Source: Thinopyrum elongatum | Lineage: Eukaryota; Streptophyta; Magnoliopsida; Poales; Poaceae | Direction of reading: 5' to 3' | Length of the DNA: 64,000 nt | Assembly (NCBI GenBank): GCA_011799875.1 | Contig: CM022299.1 | Coordinates: 30,531,996-30,595,995, forward strand | Shown here: piece after piece, positions 12,360 to 25,360 of the stretch | Layout: every line of letters starts with the position of its first letter | How positions within the stretch are numbered: position 1 is the stretch's first letter | Made by a program: the position numbers and the translations under genes | The notes under the pieces: model-generated | The model's database searches: none | Seen by the model: only the letters and a program-made list of their open reading frames with translations | Told to the model about the DNA's origin: nothing

Positions 12360-12585
12360 TCTTTCGTCTTCAACACTATCGGTATACCTTACTTGGAGCT
12401 ATATTTTTATTCGTCACATGATATGTGTTTTGCTTGGAGCGTATTTTCATTTAAATAGCTATTTGAATAAAATCATTGGATCTGAAATCTTGAATGAGAG
12501 ATTCCTCACATGGATATTTAACTAATTGACTACGCATTGATCTTCACTTATATCTTTTTGGAGTAGTTTTGTCATTTACTCTCGT

Positions 12586-15500
12586 TGTGACGCCCCCAAC
12601 TCAATCGTGCACTAATCATACACGCAAACATGCACGATCATGCACAGGGACTCACAGGAAGATATCACAACACAACTCTAACACAAATTAACGGAGATCC
12701 ACAATATTACAGACCGGGGATCACGAGGATCCGAATACATAAGTCAGTCATACAAATAATATCTGAGTACAGACATAGTTAGTCAAGGTTTGCCTTAAGA
12801 AGGCTAGCACAAACAACGACTCTAGATCGAAAGGCGAAGGCCTCCTACCTGGGGCCTCCAATCCTACTCCTGGTCAGCTGGCTCGATCCAGTAGTACGTG
12901 TCGTCTGGACCCTCCTGGTTGTAAGCTCCTGCGGGGACATCTGGCTCCTGAACTCCATTGTCTAAGGTAACATCAAAAGGGGTATGGGGGGGGGGGGGAA
13001 AGAGGTAGCAAAGCAACCGTGAGTACTCATCCAAAGTACTCAGCAAGCAAGAATCTATATTACATATGCAACATTATCAAAGAAAGGCTGTATATGTGGA
13101 CTGGGCTGCAGAAATGCCAGAATAGAGAGAAGACCTAATCCTATTGAAGACTAGCATCTTCACGGAGCCACCATCTTGCAGCGATTAGAAGAGTATAAAA
13201 AAGCATTTTATTAAGCAAGCTTGTTGAGGCAAAGCCTAGAGATCCTTCCGCGACTCCCTGCGAGAAAGCGATCCCAGAGCTTCAATTAATTAAACAAGTA
13301 TTCAGTTCAAGTAATAGATCGGGATACCAAACTGAGCGTCCTTTACCGTAGGACCGGCTATCGATAGATGTTATCTTCCCTGCAGGGGTGCACTACTATT
13401 ACCCAACACGCTCGATCACCTCTGGCCAGACACACTTGCTGGGTAATGCCCGACCTCGGGAGATCAACACGAAGCAGCGCCCTACCTAGGCTCAGCAGAG
13501 AGGTCAGCACGCCGGACTAACCTATGCACCCAGAGGTCTTGGGCCATCGCCCTGGGCACCCTGCGCGTTGCATGGCTGGCCGGGGTGCAGGCGCGACACT
13601 GAACTCGTCAGTGAAGTATCCAGCCCATTCCCGGCGATCAGCCCACACAGTGAACTGTGACGTCTGTAGAGCTTTCCGGAGAAACGTACGACGTAGAGGG
13701 CCCCATAAACCATTATCCCGCGTGGTGGTAGTGCGTACAGGGCACGTCGACCCACTCAGATCAAATACCCAAATCCGATATGCTCATTTAATAACACGCG
13801 GAGACAATCAGAGTTTCTGAAGCTCCGCCTCAATATCACACCCGGGCGCCCTTCCGGGCAAGCCCGACATCATAGATCTCCCTGCGGGTACCCCTCAGGG
13901 TCGACCCGCCTGTGACAAAGGTCAAAGTATCCGTGTGGTCACAACATCAAGGTGAACATAGGAGGCATCACCCTCGAGGTTCACACTTGAGGGGGTTGCA
14001 CGACAGATTTGTATCGGAAGTGGTGAAGGAGGAATCACCCTCGATGACCACGATCGAACAGCTACACTGCAGAGTATTCATCAGGAGTGCGTTACGAGGT
14101 ATCACCCTCGGCACTCGATAGTAACTATGCATAGTCATACAACTAAGGGGGGGGGGGTGAGGTGATGTGTCGGTCTCTGGTCGTCAATCACGTTGATCGA
14201 GTAGTCGATGATGAGCAGAGGCAACAAGGGTAAAGTGATGGGGGTCACTGATGGTTCATTACCAACCTATACTAAGCAGTTGAAAAAGGCAGGTAAGATA
14301 ACCATAAGCAGGTTACAAAAGCAGGCTATGCATCAGAATAGGAGCAAACAGTAACAGTAGCAAAATCTAATGCAAGCAGGAGAAAATTGAATGGGTGATA
14401 TCGGGATGCTCAAGGGGGGGGGGGGCTTGCCTGGTTGGTCTGGCAAGGAGGAGGGGTCGTCGGAAGGCTGCTTGTCCGGAGCGTAGTCGTACTCTGCTGC
14501 GTCGGCATCGGTCTCGGCGTCTATCGAGAGAGAAGGAGGGGGAAAGAAACAATAAATCAACGGCAAAAATGCAAACAATATTTATGACATGCCTAACTGA
14601 TATGCAGAGGTGTTCTACTGCCTAACTAGATGATTTAGTTAATTTAGGAATTTATTTGGATTTATTTTATTAAAGTTGAGCACTATTCATTTATCGAAAT
14701 CATTCTAAAAGTTCCATGTTCAGGTAGTTAGGGCATCTGACAGACGAAAGGACCACATATTCGGATTCGTCTCGACGTTCTAATCAACTTTCATGTACAA
14801 AGTATTTTCATCCGAGTTATAGATCATTTTATATTAATTTTTAAAGTTTTAAATGATTTTCTAATTTCTGTATTTAATTTAATTCGAAATTAAATTAATA
14901 TTTAAATACTATGGGTACAAAGGAAGTGTACCCAGCCATATGTAACAGAGGCTGACAGTGGGGCCTAGTTGACTGGGTCAACTACCCAGTCAGCAGAGGC
15001 TGACTGGTGGGCCAGGGCTGAGTCAGCAGCCCAGTCAGCAGTCAACAATTTGACTGGTGACTGGTCAAACCTGACCAGCGGGCCCCACTGGTCAGTGAGA
15101 GAGTTTAATAACAGGTTATTATTATTTTTTAATTTAAACTAATTAGCTAATGGGCCCGACATGTCAGTGGCTATTAACTTAACAGTTTAATCTAGCCATT
15201 TTAATTAGTGGTGGGGGCCCGCGTGTCATTGACACTGGGTTGTTAGATTAATTAAATAGATTAATTCGGTTTAGGTTAATTAGGGAGGGTCCACATGTCA
15301 GTGCCTGTTTAGGTGTTCGGGTTAGTGCTGAAATAGGGGTTAGTCACGCGCCACGACAGCACGTTAACAGCGGTGAGGCCGAGCTTGCCGGCGACGACCG
15401 CGCGCTCGGTTTCGGCGACGGTTTGCGATGCGGCTGGGGCTATAGGTGCGTCGCGAGGAGGCGCGCCGTATGGTGGCTGCGGGATGGCCAGTGGCAGGAG

Positions 15501-16684
15501 GCCGAGGCGCTGGGGAGGCGCCGCGGGCGACGGCGGGCAGCGCCGCGGGCGACGGCAGGAGGAGGCGGGCGACGGCGGCTGGAGGCGGGCGCTGGGCAGG
15601 GGCCGGCCGGCATGTGCGCGGCAGTGTCGGCGGCTTCTGGCAGCAGCAGTGTAGAGCGGCAGCGGGCGGCAGGAACGAGGCGGGGCGCAGGCGGCACGCG
15701 ACGAGAACAAGGTGCGGGCGCGAGCGGGCGCCGGTGCGCAGGCCGGAGCGCGGCGCGCGTGGCCCCAAGGCCAGCAGGGGAGGGGCGCAGGGTGGAGGCG
15801 GCGGCGAGCACGTGGCGGGGTGAGGTGCGGTGCAGGGACCAGCGGTGGGCGGCACCGATGCGGGAGGGAGAGGAGGAGGGGTGGTGGCTCATGGGCGTTG
15901 CAGTGAGAGGGCGGCGACGGTCGAGGTGGTCCGGTGAGCGGGAGGCCGGGAAGGCGATCCGGCGAAGTCCGGCGGGATCGTGGCAGCTCGGGCTCGGGGG
16001 TGACGGGATCGGGGCGGCGTCCGGGCCGCCAGCGACGAGGGCGGTGGGGCGAAGGCGCGCGGCGATGGTGGGGGTTCGGGGGCGTCGGCTGCTCCCGATC
16101 CAGATCCACTCGGGGGCGGGGTGGGGAGACGAGAGGGCTCGGGGGAGGAGTGGGGGGTTACGGGCTAGGGTTTCGGGAGAGTGGGGGTTAAGGGAGTGAG
16201 GGGGGCCCGGCTGGACCGTTTGGCCCAGTTGGCTAGGGGGGGTCTTTTTCTTTCTCTTCTTATTTTTTTTAGTTATTTTTCTTCTCTATTCTATTAAATT
16301 CCAGTTTTTATAAAATACAAAAGTTGTATCTAAAATAGCATTAATAATTATGCCACTACCACAATTAACCTGGCACCTAAAATAAAATAGTTTGAAATTG
16401 TTTATTATTTTAAAAGCAATTAGATAACGGTTTCGCTATCGTTTTATTCATGTTTGAGTACTCAACCATTTCATAAAAGTGTGGTTTCTCCACCATAATT
16501 ACCTATGCATTATTTGGCACAATACGAACATTTTAGTTTTATTGTTTGAAAACTTTTGTTGTTTGCCTTTAATTCAAATTTGAATTTGAATCGTTTTGAA
16601 CTAACGCGAGATTAGCATCAGTAATTGTGGTGACGTGGCATTAATAGTGGAGGGTCACTGTAACTTAATTATCCGGGCGTCACA
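12586..16684 (-). repeat. V left LTR (3' LTR), 4.1 kb
   Basis: 4099 bp, very long for an LTR. It holds a GAGG..CCCTC array (13962-14109), GTCAAC/GTTGAC-rich sequence at about 14950-15100, a GC-rich block at 15360-16200 and an AT-rich end. On the minus strand the GC-rich block begins like a grass gene leader (CCCTAGCCCG) and contains a 266-codon frame (15309-16109) rich in Pro, Arg and Ser that I do not accept as a gene. The minus-strand purine tract GGAGGAGAAT lies just outside at 16685-16694. Confidence 0.88.
13962..14109. repeat. Three GAGG(N)ATCACCCTC repeats in the V LTR
   Basis: Copies at 13962, 14029 and 14096, exactly 67 bp apart by start position. Same motif as in W. The right V LTR lacks them because of a 2.2-kb deletion. 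Confidence 0.8.
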
Positions 16685-19600
16685 ATTCTCCTCCACTACA
16701 AGAAATCTCGTCCCGAGATTTAAGAGATGGAGTAAGGGGGGAATATCTGGTTACGAAATTCTAACGAATCTTCTCGGTTTTGGTTGCTCTTCTCGAAGAG
16801 GTCGATCCATTACTTGAGGTCTTCATTTCTCTGCTTCAGGTCATCATGATGAAGTCGGCATCCTTTCTTCGGGAACTCCATCGTACTTACGAAAGAATAA
16901 AGGGTGGGTATTCCGGGAGAACAGACCTCTGCAAGGTCGACTATCTGGTCGATAACATCGGCGAAGGTGGCGAAAGTTACTCTCGAATTGAAACTTAAGA
17001 AAATATCGAGAGAAAAATCATGGGAAGTTTTGAGCGGTCAAGCAATCGTTCGATGCCTGAAACAGGGTGTGAAAGGGGTTCAAAGCAATGGGCATGAGTA
17101 TTATGTCAGAAACCAGAATTGGTGATCTCTCGGAAGGTGGCTCGTGAATTACAAACGAAGCCACGCGTGAGGAATAACTTTGGAAACAGGGGGGTGTACC
17201 GGAGAGTCTGGTTTTGATCCTGTGGAATGGTGGGTTATGGGCCCACCATGTGGTTTATAAGTAGAAAGGGCGCTGACATTTTACACGGTCATGATAGCGA
17301 GTCAGGTCAGAGGGTAGCCTGTCAGTTATGTCGGCAACAACACCGGTACCAGGGGTGAGGGACGAAGAGAACCATTCTCCTGCTCGTTGAACGAGGCGGA
17401 CCAATAGGCAAAGTTCTCGTCCATCGGTGGTTACCGGAATGTCATCATCAATAGTAACAGGGTCTTACTGACAGAGTGGTACAATAAGGTGCTTACCTAA
17501 GCAGAGAATTATTACTGCTCAGTTAAGTCAGATTACAAGAAAGGTTAAACAAAACAATGGAAAGGAACTACGATTATCAGATTAAACAGAACAATGAAAA
17601 GGAAAATGTGTTTAAACACACATTCAGGGGTATATCCTTCCCAAGGACAAGCAGAGCATGATAACCATGACAGGATAGAAAGTAGAAAACCATTTAGGTA
17701 AGGGGAGGGAAATTTCATGGCATTACCCATACAACGGTGTTTGGATAATTGATAAAGAAAATTTAGCATTGTGCTTCAAATGTTCTTATTGAAAATCGGA
17801 GTACCAGAGACACACTTCGAGATAGCATTGACATGGTCTTCAAGCAAAGGTCAGCCTTTGGATACACAAAGGATCCATCAGGAACAACTTATAGAATAAG
17901 TCTTACAATTTCCTCATGGAAGAATGGCTAACCTTGCCAAAAAGGAAACTATAACACTAGGTCCTCCGGCCAGGTGTGCTAGGCATGACATCACCTTACC
18001 GGGTCATATGAAGACCAATGTTATAACTCTTGGAAATATGTCCCAACCATCATATCTAACCGATCCAGATCTGACTGGTGTCAGGATACCTCAGGCTCGG
18101 GAGGCCTGAGAAGAAAAGGTGCAACACAAATTGTCGAGATGGCATTGTAAGATTCTCGGGCAATGAACTATGGAAGCAAGTTCTGAAATAAGAGTTCATC
18201 ATTAAACCAAGGAGGGGATGAGGAAGTAGCTGGTGAACTCAGCGACAATTCATCGAGATTTCCAAAAGATGGATTTCCACAATTAAGTGAAAAGGAGATA
18301 ACATTTGTCAGATCAAATGGTATAATGATGTATGCTCGAGGAAAACATACACAATTAAAGATTGGTTGAAAGGTGCACCCGAAATATGAGCTTAGGTAGC
18401 ATGATCAATGTTAGAATGGTGATTCAATAACCAAAAGACTTAGAATGAAGCTATCGACCATTCACTTCAAAGCAATAGGGTTGCTAAAAGTTTGAATTCA
18501 CACATCATAGTTCAATTGTCGGTATTCCGGTTAGAAACAATACGGGGACCAAGAAATGAATGGAGATGGCAAGGAGTATCACTTGTATCAATATTTCTTG
18601 TTAGGTGGTGAAATTCTCGCCACATTCTTGACATAATAGATGGTAATACTCCAAGGTAAAGAAGAACAAATGCTGGATAGCAAGGAACTCAAGGTATAAC
18701 ACAAAACACGAACAAGTTTGTGTTAAACAGGAGGCAATAAAGTGTTTGATGATAACACAAATCATCGAGGGCAAGGATGGTATTTCTCATCATGAATTCA
18801 ATTGATATCCTGGAAGAGCTCATAATGCTGATGATGATCACGACACATTTGTCAAGAGATTTCATGAAGATCTAATCGATGGGCGATGACATCAAGTCAA
18901 AGGAATGGTGAAGCGAAAGGTTATTGGAACCATGGGTACGACACAACCTCAAAATCAAGTTTGCTGTTCAAGGAGAAATGATATGATGAGGAAGATCGAC
19001 GTAAGATTAGCTCACCGTCGAAATTTGTGCTCCGGGAAGAAGGACTAGGTAGCATAGTTAAAATTAGCAAGATAATGATGTAGCCGATCAAGCTAGGAAT
19101 GACACGATGGAGTATTAAACTTGTAAGCAATGATGATTTCTAATACTTGTTGAATCGCAGTGCGGACTCGATTCCGTTATCGGTGTCCTTGAGGGTCTAA
19201 CAACTCAAAACCCAGGGAAAAATTGGAATCGGTGAGAAATAATAGTAGATGAAGAACTCATAAGGAGTTATGTAGTTCTGTGATATTCTTGAGATACCAG
19301 AGGGTAAAACTCGAAGGTAGAGCAGAGTAGGGGTTGGGCAGGCATATTGATCTGCAGAAGGCAAGTACTTTAACTTGTCCGAGAAATAGAATCAAAGGAG
19401 AACAATCATGGTCAGAACCACGGTTGCAAAGGACCAAATCCCAGATATAAGATGAACTTATATCAAGGAAATAATTAATTTAAGAGAAGCTTCCATGATA
19501 AGATCTACATCGTGTACATGGGCATGAACACCAAGTTCAAGGTCGACTCCCACTTCTCCAATGCATGACCATTCATTCACTACTCTTATTAAAAATGAAT

Positions 19601-20874
19601 TGAGTGTGGAAACCTACCTGGTGAATTACCAGAGGAGTATGACCCATGAAAACTTTTCGGGTTCACACAGATTAAGGAAGGCATAGGTTCAACCCATCGG
19701 GGTATCTTAGAAACATATACCACAAGCTTCAAGAGTAAAAATCACCAGCTCAAAGCAAAGCATGGTTGGCCAAATCGGAGAATAGGATTTACTGATGTTA
19801 TTATGTATTAGGGAAAGAACTTCTCGAGGATTTTGTATACGAAGGACACTGTCGGATGATAACTCAAGAAAGGATCTGACGGTCCATACCGGAGATGAGG
19901 TGAGCATCGGCACACAACCAGAGGAAGAAACAATGCAAGGGCATTGGATTATAGAAAAACTGACTAATTCAAAGCTCAAATGCAAATGAATTATGATTTT
20001 CTAAATCGAGGGATCAGAAGAAAACACTCTAATAAAGGATGGATAAGTTGAATAGACCTAGGGGTACAATCGACAGCAATTTGATTGGTCGAGATCCAGC
20101 TTATGTTTAATATGGCGTCTGAGCTGGAAGGATGAATTCTAGGATCTGATTCAGGATTGCGAGCATTCGCAACATATTGAATCAAGGGACTCGAAATGAT
20201 AAAGACAAAGGATACTAATGAATATTGCTAGTCATATGGAACACAACCATATTACAAGCAGACAAGTATTTGCAGAGCAATAGCGGGCAGAGGATTACCG
20301 GAAGATCATATTGAATTTCAATGTATCTTGTGAATCATATGAACAACGGGGGAAAGGCGGATACTCGGTAAGCGTGAGTAATTATCCGTAGGGGTTTTCA
20401 TGCGGTAAAGAACTGCAAGGTAGTAGGCACAAAGTATTCTCGGAACAATAGAGAGAAATTCGGTGTATCTTGTAATAACAAGATCAACGGGGAATGATTG
20501 TATGAACGACAGTCATATGTCGTTATCCATAGGGGTTGTCGGTGGAAGGGAATCGCAAAAGCGATGAGCACAAGTTCTCCAGAGAACATCGTAAAGTATC
20601 TTCGGATTCTTCTGGTGCAGCAGGCGATCATCTGTAATAAGGGGCTCTTTGGGAGAAAGTATTTACGAGAACCTAGAGTCAGAGTTAGAAAAATCATTTA
20701 ACCCGAATAGAAGAGAGAACAGAGTCCCAGAGTATAGATGAGGAATAAAAGATCATAATACCACCCAATGGCGACGTGGGCCCGTAAGCCACACAGCCAT
20801 GTTAGTAAAAGTTTTTCAATGACTAGACTCAACTTCGGCTAAGGAGTTTGGAAGGGGGATTCCTATAGGTAGTC
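16685..20874 (-). mobile_element. V internal region, no recognisable gene
   Basis: About 4.2 kb of mixed sequence. I see only frames under 100 codons on either strand and no Gag, protease, RT or integrase motif. It is either a degenerate gag-pol region beyond recognition by eye or noncoding filler of a non-autonomous element. Confidence 0.6.
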
Positions 20875-20887
20875 GGCTCTGATACCA
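20875..20887 (-). promoter_or_regulatory. V primer-binding site, initiator tRNA-Met
   Basis: On the minus strand TGGTATCAGAGCC, complementary to the 3' end of plant initiator tRNA-Met, 3 nt from the inner end of the right LTR. This fixes V on the minus strand and sets it apart from the tRNA-Asp-primed elements around it. Confidence 0.88.
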
Positions 20888-20890
20888 ACT

Positions 20891-22826
20891 TGTGACGCCC
20901 CCGACTCAATCGTGCACTAATCATACACGCAAACATGCACGATCAAGCACAGGGACTCATGGGAAGATATCACAACACAACTCTAACACAAATAAATGGA
21001 GATCCACAATATTACAGACCAGGGATCACGAGGATCCGAATACATAAGTCAGTCATACAAATAATATCTGAGTACAGACATAGTTAGTCAAGGTTTGCCT
21101 TAAGAAGGCTCGCACAAACAACGACTCTAGATTGAAAGGCGAAGGCCTCCTGCCTGGGGCCTCCGATCCTACTCCTGGTCGGCTGGCTTGATCCAGTAGT
21201 ACGTACCGTCTGGACCCTCCTGGTAGTAAGCTCCTGCGGGGACATCTGGCTCCTCAACTCCATCGTCTGAGGTAACATCAAAAGGGGTATGGGAGGAAAA
21301 AGAGGTAGCAAAGCAACCGTGAGTACTCATCCAAAGTACTCAGCAAGCAAGGATCTATACTACATATGCAACATTATCAAAGAAAGGCTGTATATGTGGA
21401 CTGGGCTGCAGAAATGCCAGAATAGAGAGAAGACCTAGTCCTATCGAAGACTTGCATCTTCATGAAGCCACCATCTTGCAGCGATTAGAAGAGTATAGAA
21501 AAGCATTTTATTAAGCAAGCATGTTGAGGCAAAGCCTAGAGATCCTTCCTCGACTCCCTGCGAGAAAGCGATCCCAGAGCTTCAATTAATTAAACAAGTA
21601 TTCAGTTCAAGTAATAGATCGGGATACCAAACTGAGCGTCCTTTACCGTAGGACCGGCTATCGATAGATGTTATCTTCCCTGCAGGGGTGCACTACTGTT
21701 ACCCAACACGCTCGATCACCTCTGGCCGGACACACTTGCTGGGTAATGCCCGGCCTCGGGAGATCAACACGAAGCAGCGCCCTACCTAGGCTCAGCAGAG
21801 AGGTTAGCACGCCGGACTAACCTATGCACCCAGAGGTCTTGGTCCATCGCCCTGGGCACCCTGCGTGTTGCATGGCTGCCGGGGTGCAGGGAGGAGGCGG
21901 CGGTGAGCACGCGGCGGGGTGAGGTGCAGTGTAGGGACCAGCGGTGGGCGGCGCCGATGCGGGGGGGGGGGATGGAGGAAGGAGGAGGGGAGTGGCTCAC
22001 GGTGTTTGCAGTGAGGGGGGGGGGCGGCGAGGGTCGAGGTGGTCCAGTGAGGGGGAGGCCGGGAAGGCGATCCGGCGAAGTCCGGCGGCGTCGTGGCGGC
22101 TCGGGCTCGGGGGCGACGGGATCGGGGCGGCGTCCGGGCCGCCGCCGACGAGGGCGGTGGGGCGATGGCACGCGACAACGGTGGGGGGGTTGGGCGCGTC
22201 GGCTGCTCCCGATCCAGATCCACTCGAGGGCGGGGTGGGGAGACGAGAGGGATCGGGGGAGGAGTGGGGGGTTACGGGCTAGGGTTTCGGGAGCGTGGGG
22301 GTTAAGGGAGTGAGGGGGGCCCGGCTGGACTAGTGGGCTGGCTGGCTGGGCCGTTTGGCCCAGTTGGCCAGGGGGGTCTTTTTCTTTCTCTTCTTATTTT
22401 ATTTTTTATTTTTAGTTATTTTTCTTTTCTATTCTATTAAATTCCAGTTTTTATAAAATACAAAAGTTGTATCTAAAATAGCATTAATAATTATGCCACT
22501 ACCACAATTAACCTGGCACCTAAAATAAAATAGTTTGAAATTGTTTATTATTTTAAAAGCAATTAGATAACGGTTTCGCTATCGTTTATTCATGTTAGAG
22601 TACTAAACCATTTCCTAAAAGTGTGGTTTCTCCACCATAATTACCTATGCATTATTTGGCACAATACGAACATTTTAGTTTTATTGTTTGAAAACTTTTG
22701 TTGTTTGCCTTTAATTCAAATTCAAATTTGAATCGTTTTGAACTAACGCGAGATTAGCATCAGTAATCATGGTGACGTGGCATCATTAGTGGAGGGTCAC
22801 TGTAGCATAATTATCCGGGCGTCACA
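20891..22826 (-). repeat. V right LTR (5' LTR), internally deleted
   Basis: 1936 bp. It matches the left LTR at both ends but lacks the left LTR's 13592-15791. The join at about 21890 falls at a GCAGG shared by both sides of the missing piece. Confidence 0.88.
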
Positions 22827-22831
22827 CTCGT

Positions 22832-24189
22832 GTTTCACTTATATCCTACGAGTAAATGGTTGAATGATTGAATATCATAAATTTGAAATTATATATGTTT
22901 TATATGCTTATCCCATGGGGAGTAATGACTTCACACATAAGAAGTATAGGTGGTAAAATTTATTGAAAGTTAGGAAACACCGCATTGGTCACTTGAACAA
23001 TTCATGAAAGAATATTGAAGGAAGAGAGATTTCACATATAAATATACTATCTTGAACATCTTCTATGATTGTGAGCCCCATTAATTATTTTTAAACTTGA
23101 GAAAATTAGTTGAAGTTGGACAAGGAAGACAACATAATGAGTTATGTTTGGGTATATTTGTATGGAAGTTATATTGTTATGGATTCTCCAACATGTGGTG
23201 CTTGCTTAGGATCTTTTGCTAGCCAAAAATTTGTACTAAGTAGAGATACTACTTGTGCATCCAAAAACCCTTAAACCCCGTTTCCTGCCATGAGTGTCCA
23301 TCATATCTACCTATGGATTGAATAAGATCCTTCAAGTAAGTTGGCATCGGTGCAAAAAGCAATAAAAATTGCTCCTAAATATGTATGATCTTTTATTGTA
23401 AGGGAAAATAAGCGTTGTACGAACTTGTGATGGTAAAGAAATAAAAGCGACTGACTGCATAATAAAGGTTGCTATCACAAAGGGCAATACAACGTGACGT
23501 TCCTTTGCATTAAGGGTTTGCACATCCAAAATTAAAAAGCGCATGACAACCTCCGCTTCCCTCTGCGAAGGGCCTATCTTTTACTTTCATGTATTTACTT
23601 TTATTCAAGAGTCAATAGTATTCCTTCTTATTTCAACCTCAATTATCTTTAGTTGGCAAGCATCATGTGGCAGGAAAGAACCAATCATATATGGCCATTC
23701 AAATATATTTGATCATGAATTATTATTGTTGACAATTATCTATATGGTAAATAAGTTGGGAGGAGAAACATTAAGCCCCTATCTTTCTCTGTGTTCGACG
23801 AATGCTATTTGTTCTAATAATATGCTTTGAGTGTTAGCAATCATGGAAGACTATATGATAGTTGAGTATGTGGAATTTGCTAAATCAAAACTCTTACATA
23901 GACCCTTCCTGAAAGTAAGATGAATTGCAATTGTTTGGTGACTAAGAACATAGTTTGTTAGTTTTCAAGAAACTTTATGGTCTACACTTTAACATGTGAA
24001 TAGCTTGTTACTTGATCATGAGAAGTTTTATGAGATGAGCTACTGTTTATGATATATAATGATGCTAGAAAAAGTGTTTGGAACTATCATTGATCAAATT
24101 TATGTACTATGCTAGCAGTCACACTTCATAAATTATTTCTTTTATCATTTACCTACTTGAGGACGAGCAGGAATTAAGCTTGGGGATGC
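22832..24189 (+). mobile_element. R internal region, right part (noncoding)
   Basis: Resumes R after V and its target duplication. It has the 3' noncoding sequence shared with T (TTTTGCTAGCC, CTCTGCGAAGG blocks). It ends with the conserved block CTACTTGAGGACGAGCAGG then AATTAAGCTTGGGGATGC directly before the right LTR, the likely purine-tract region. No supported gene. Confidence 0.7.
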
Positions 24190-25360
24190 TGATACGTCAC
24201 CAACGTATCTATAATTTATGAAGTATTCATGCCACGTTTACAACAATTTTATATGGTTCTGGTATGATTTGATTAGAACTAACCCAGACTGACGCTGTTT
24301 TCAACAGAACTACCGTGGTGTCGTTTTTTGTGCAGAAATAAAAGTTCTCGGAATGGGCTGAAAATTTACGGTGATTTTTTATGGACCAAAAGAGACCCCT
24401 GAAGCACCGGAGCTGGGCCAGGAAGTGACCTAGGAGGCCACAAGCCTAAGGGGCGCGCCCTACCCCGCAGGAAGGGTGCTCCCGGCTTGTGGGCCCCTCG
24501 GGCACCCCCTTGATGTGAGACCGATGCCAAAAATTCTTATACATACCCAAACCTCCGAAAAGAACTCTAGATCAGAAGTTCCGCCGCCGCAAGGCTCTGT
24601 AGCCACGAAATACCAATCTAGGCCCTCTCCGGCACCCTGCCGAAGGGGGCCATCATCACCGGAGGCCATGGAGGAGGAAGCCGGAGGGGGCCATCGTCAC
24701 CATGGAGGCCAAGGACGAGAGGGAGAACCTCTACCCATCTAGGGGGGAGGCCATGGAGGAGGAAGCACAAGGGGGAGACTCTCTCCCCCCCTCTCTCTCG
24801 GTGGCGCCGGAGTGCCGCCGGGGGAACCATCGCCACGGTGATCGTCTTCATCAACATCACCTTCTTCATCACCTTCCTCATCTCTTTTAAGTGGTCCACT
24901 CTCCCACACCCCACTGTAATCCCCTACTTGAACATGGTGCTTTATGCCACATATTATGATCCAATGATGTGTTGCCATCCTATGATGTTTTGAGTAGATT
25001 TCTTTTGTCTTTTGGGTTGATTGATGATCTAGATTGGTTTGAGTTGTATGTTTTATTTTGGTGCTGTCCTATGGTGTCCTCTGTGCCGCGCACACGTGAG
25101 GGATTCCCGCTGTAGGGTTTGCAATATGTTCATGATTCGCTTATAGTGGGTTATGATTCGCTTATAGTGGGTTGCTAGAGTGACAGAAGCTTAAACCCGA
25201 GTAAGGGGGTTGTTTGCCTATGGAAGTAAAGAGGACTTGATACTTTAATGCTATGGTTGGGTTTTACCTTAATGATCTTTAGTAGTTGCGAATGCTTGCT
25301 AGAGTTCCAATCATAAGTGCATATGATCCAAGTAGAGAAAGTATATTAGCTTATGCCTCT
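24190..25360 (+). mobile_element. R 3' LTR, truncated by S
   Basis: Starts TGATACGTCACC and follows the left LTR to about its position 1147, then stops where S begins. A duplicated TTATGATTCGCTTATAGTGG near 25150 makes it slightly longer than the matching part of the left LTR. The rest of this LTR and the R target duplication are absent from the window. Confidence 0.88.

Larger units (their letters stand above)
10425..12585 (+). mobile_element. R internal region, left part (noncoding)
   Basis: No supported ORF. The region is two related modules in tandem: about 10570-11520 resembles the S internal region near 35280-36100, and about 11730-12560 resembles the T region near 29900-30740. Each module ends in the paired-hairpin block. 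Three copies of a GGCTTTATAGAATGCTC.. unit lie at about 11391-11520. The element is interrupted at 12585 by V. Confidence 0.7.
12586..22826 (-). mobile_element. Element V: complete LTR retrotransposon, minus strand
   Basis: LTRs at 12586-16684 and 20891-22826 both start TGTGACGCCC and end GGGCGTCACA. The 5-bp target duplication CTCGT is exact (12581-12585 and 22827-22831). Orientation is set by the primer site next to the right LTR and a purine tract next to the left LTR. The inner 4.2 kb holds no long ORF, so V is non-autonomous or heavily decayed. It sits in the internal region of R. Confidence 0.93.

Noticed and set aside
13592..15791. An insertion with GCAGG target duplication in the left V LTR
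   Set aside because: The segment has no transposon ends, and the related W LTR carries the same type of content, so deletion from the right LTR is simpler.
15309..16109. 266-codon minus-strand frame rich in Pro, Arg and Ser in the V LTR
   Set aside because: Very GC-rich sequence is open in several frames on both strands here. The right LTR has lost half of it. No domain or codon signal supports a protein.
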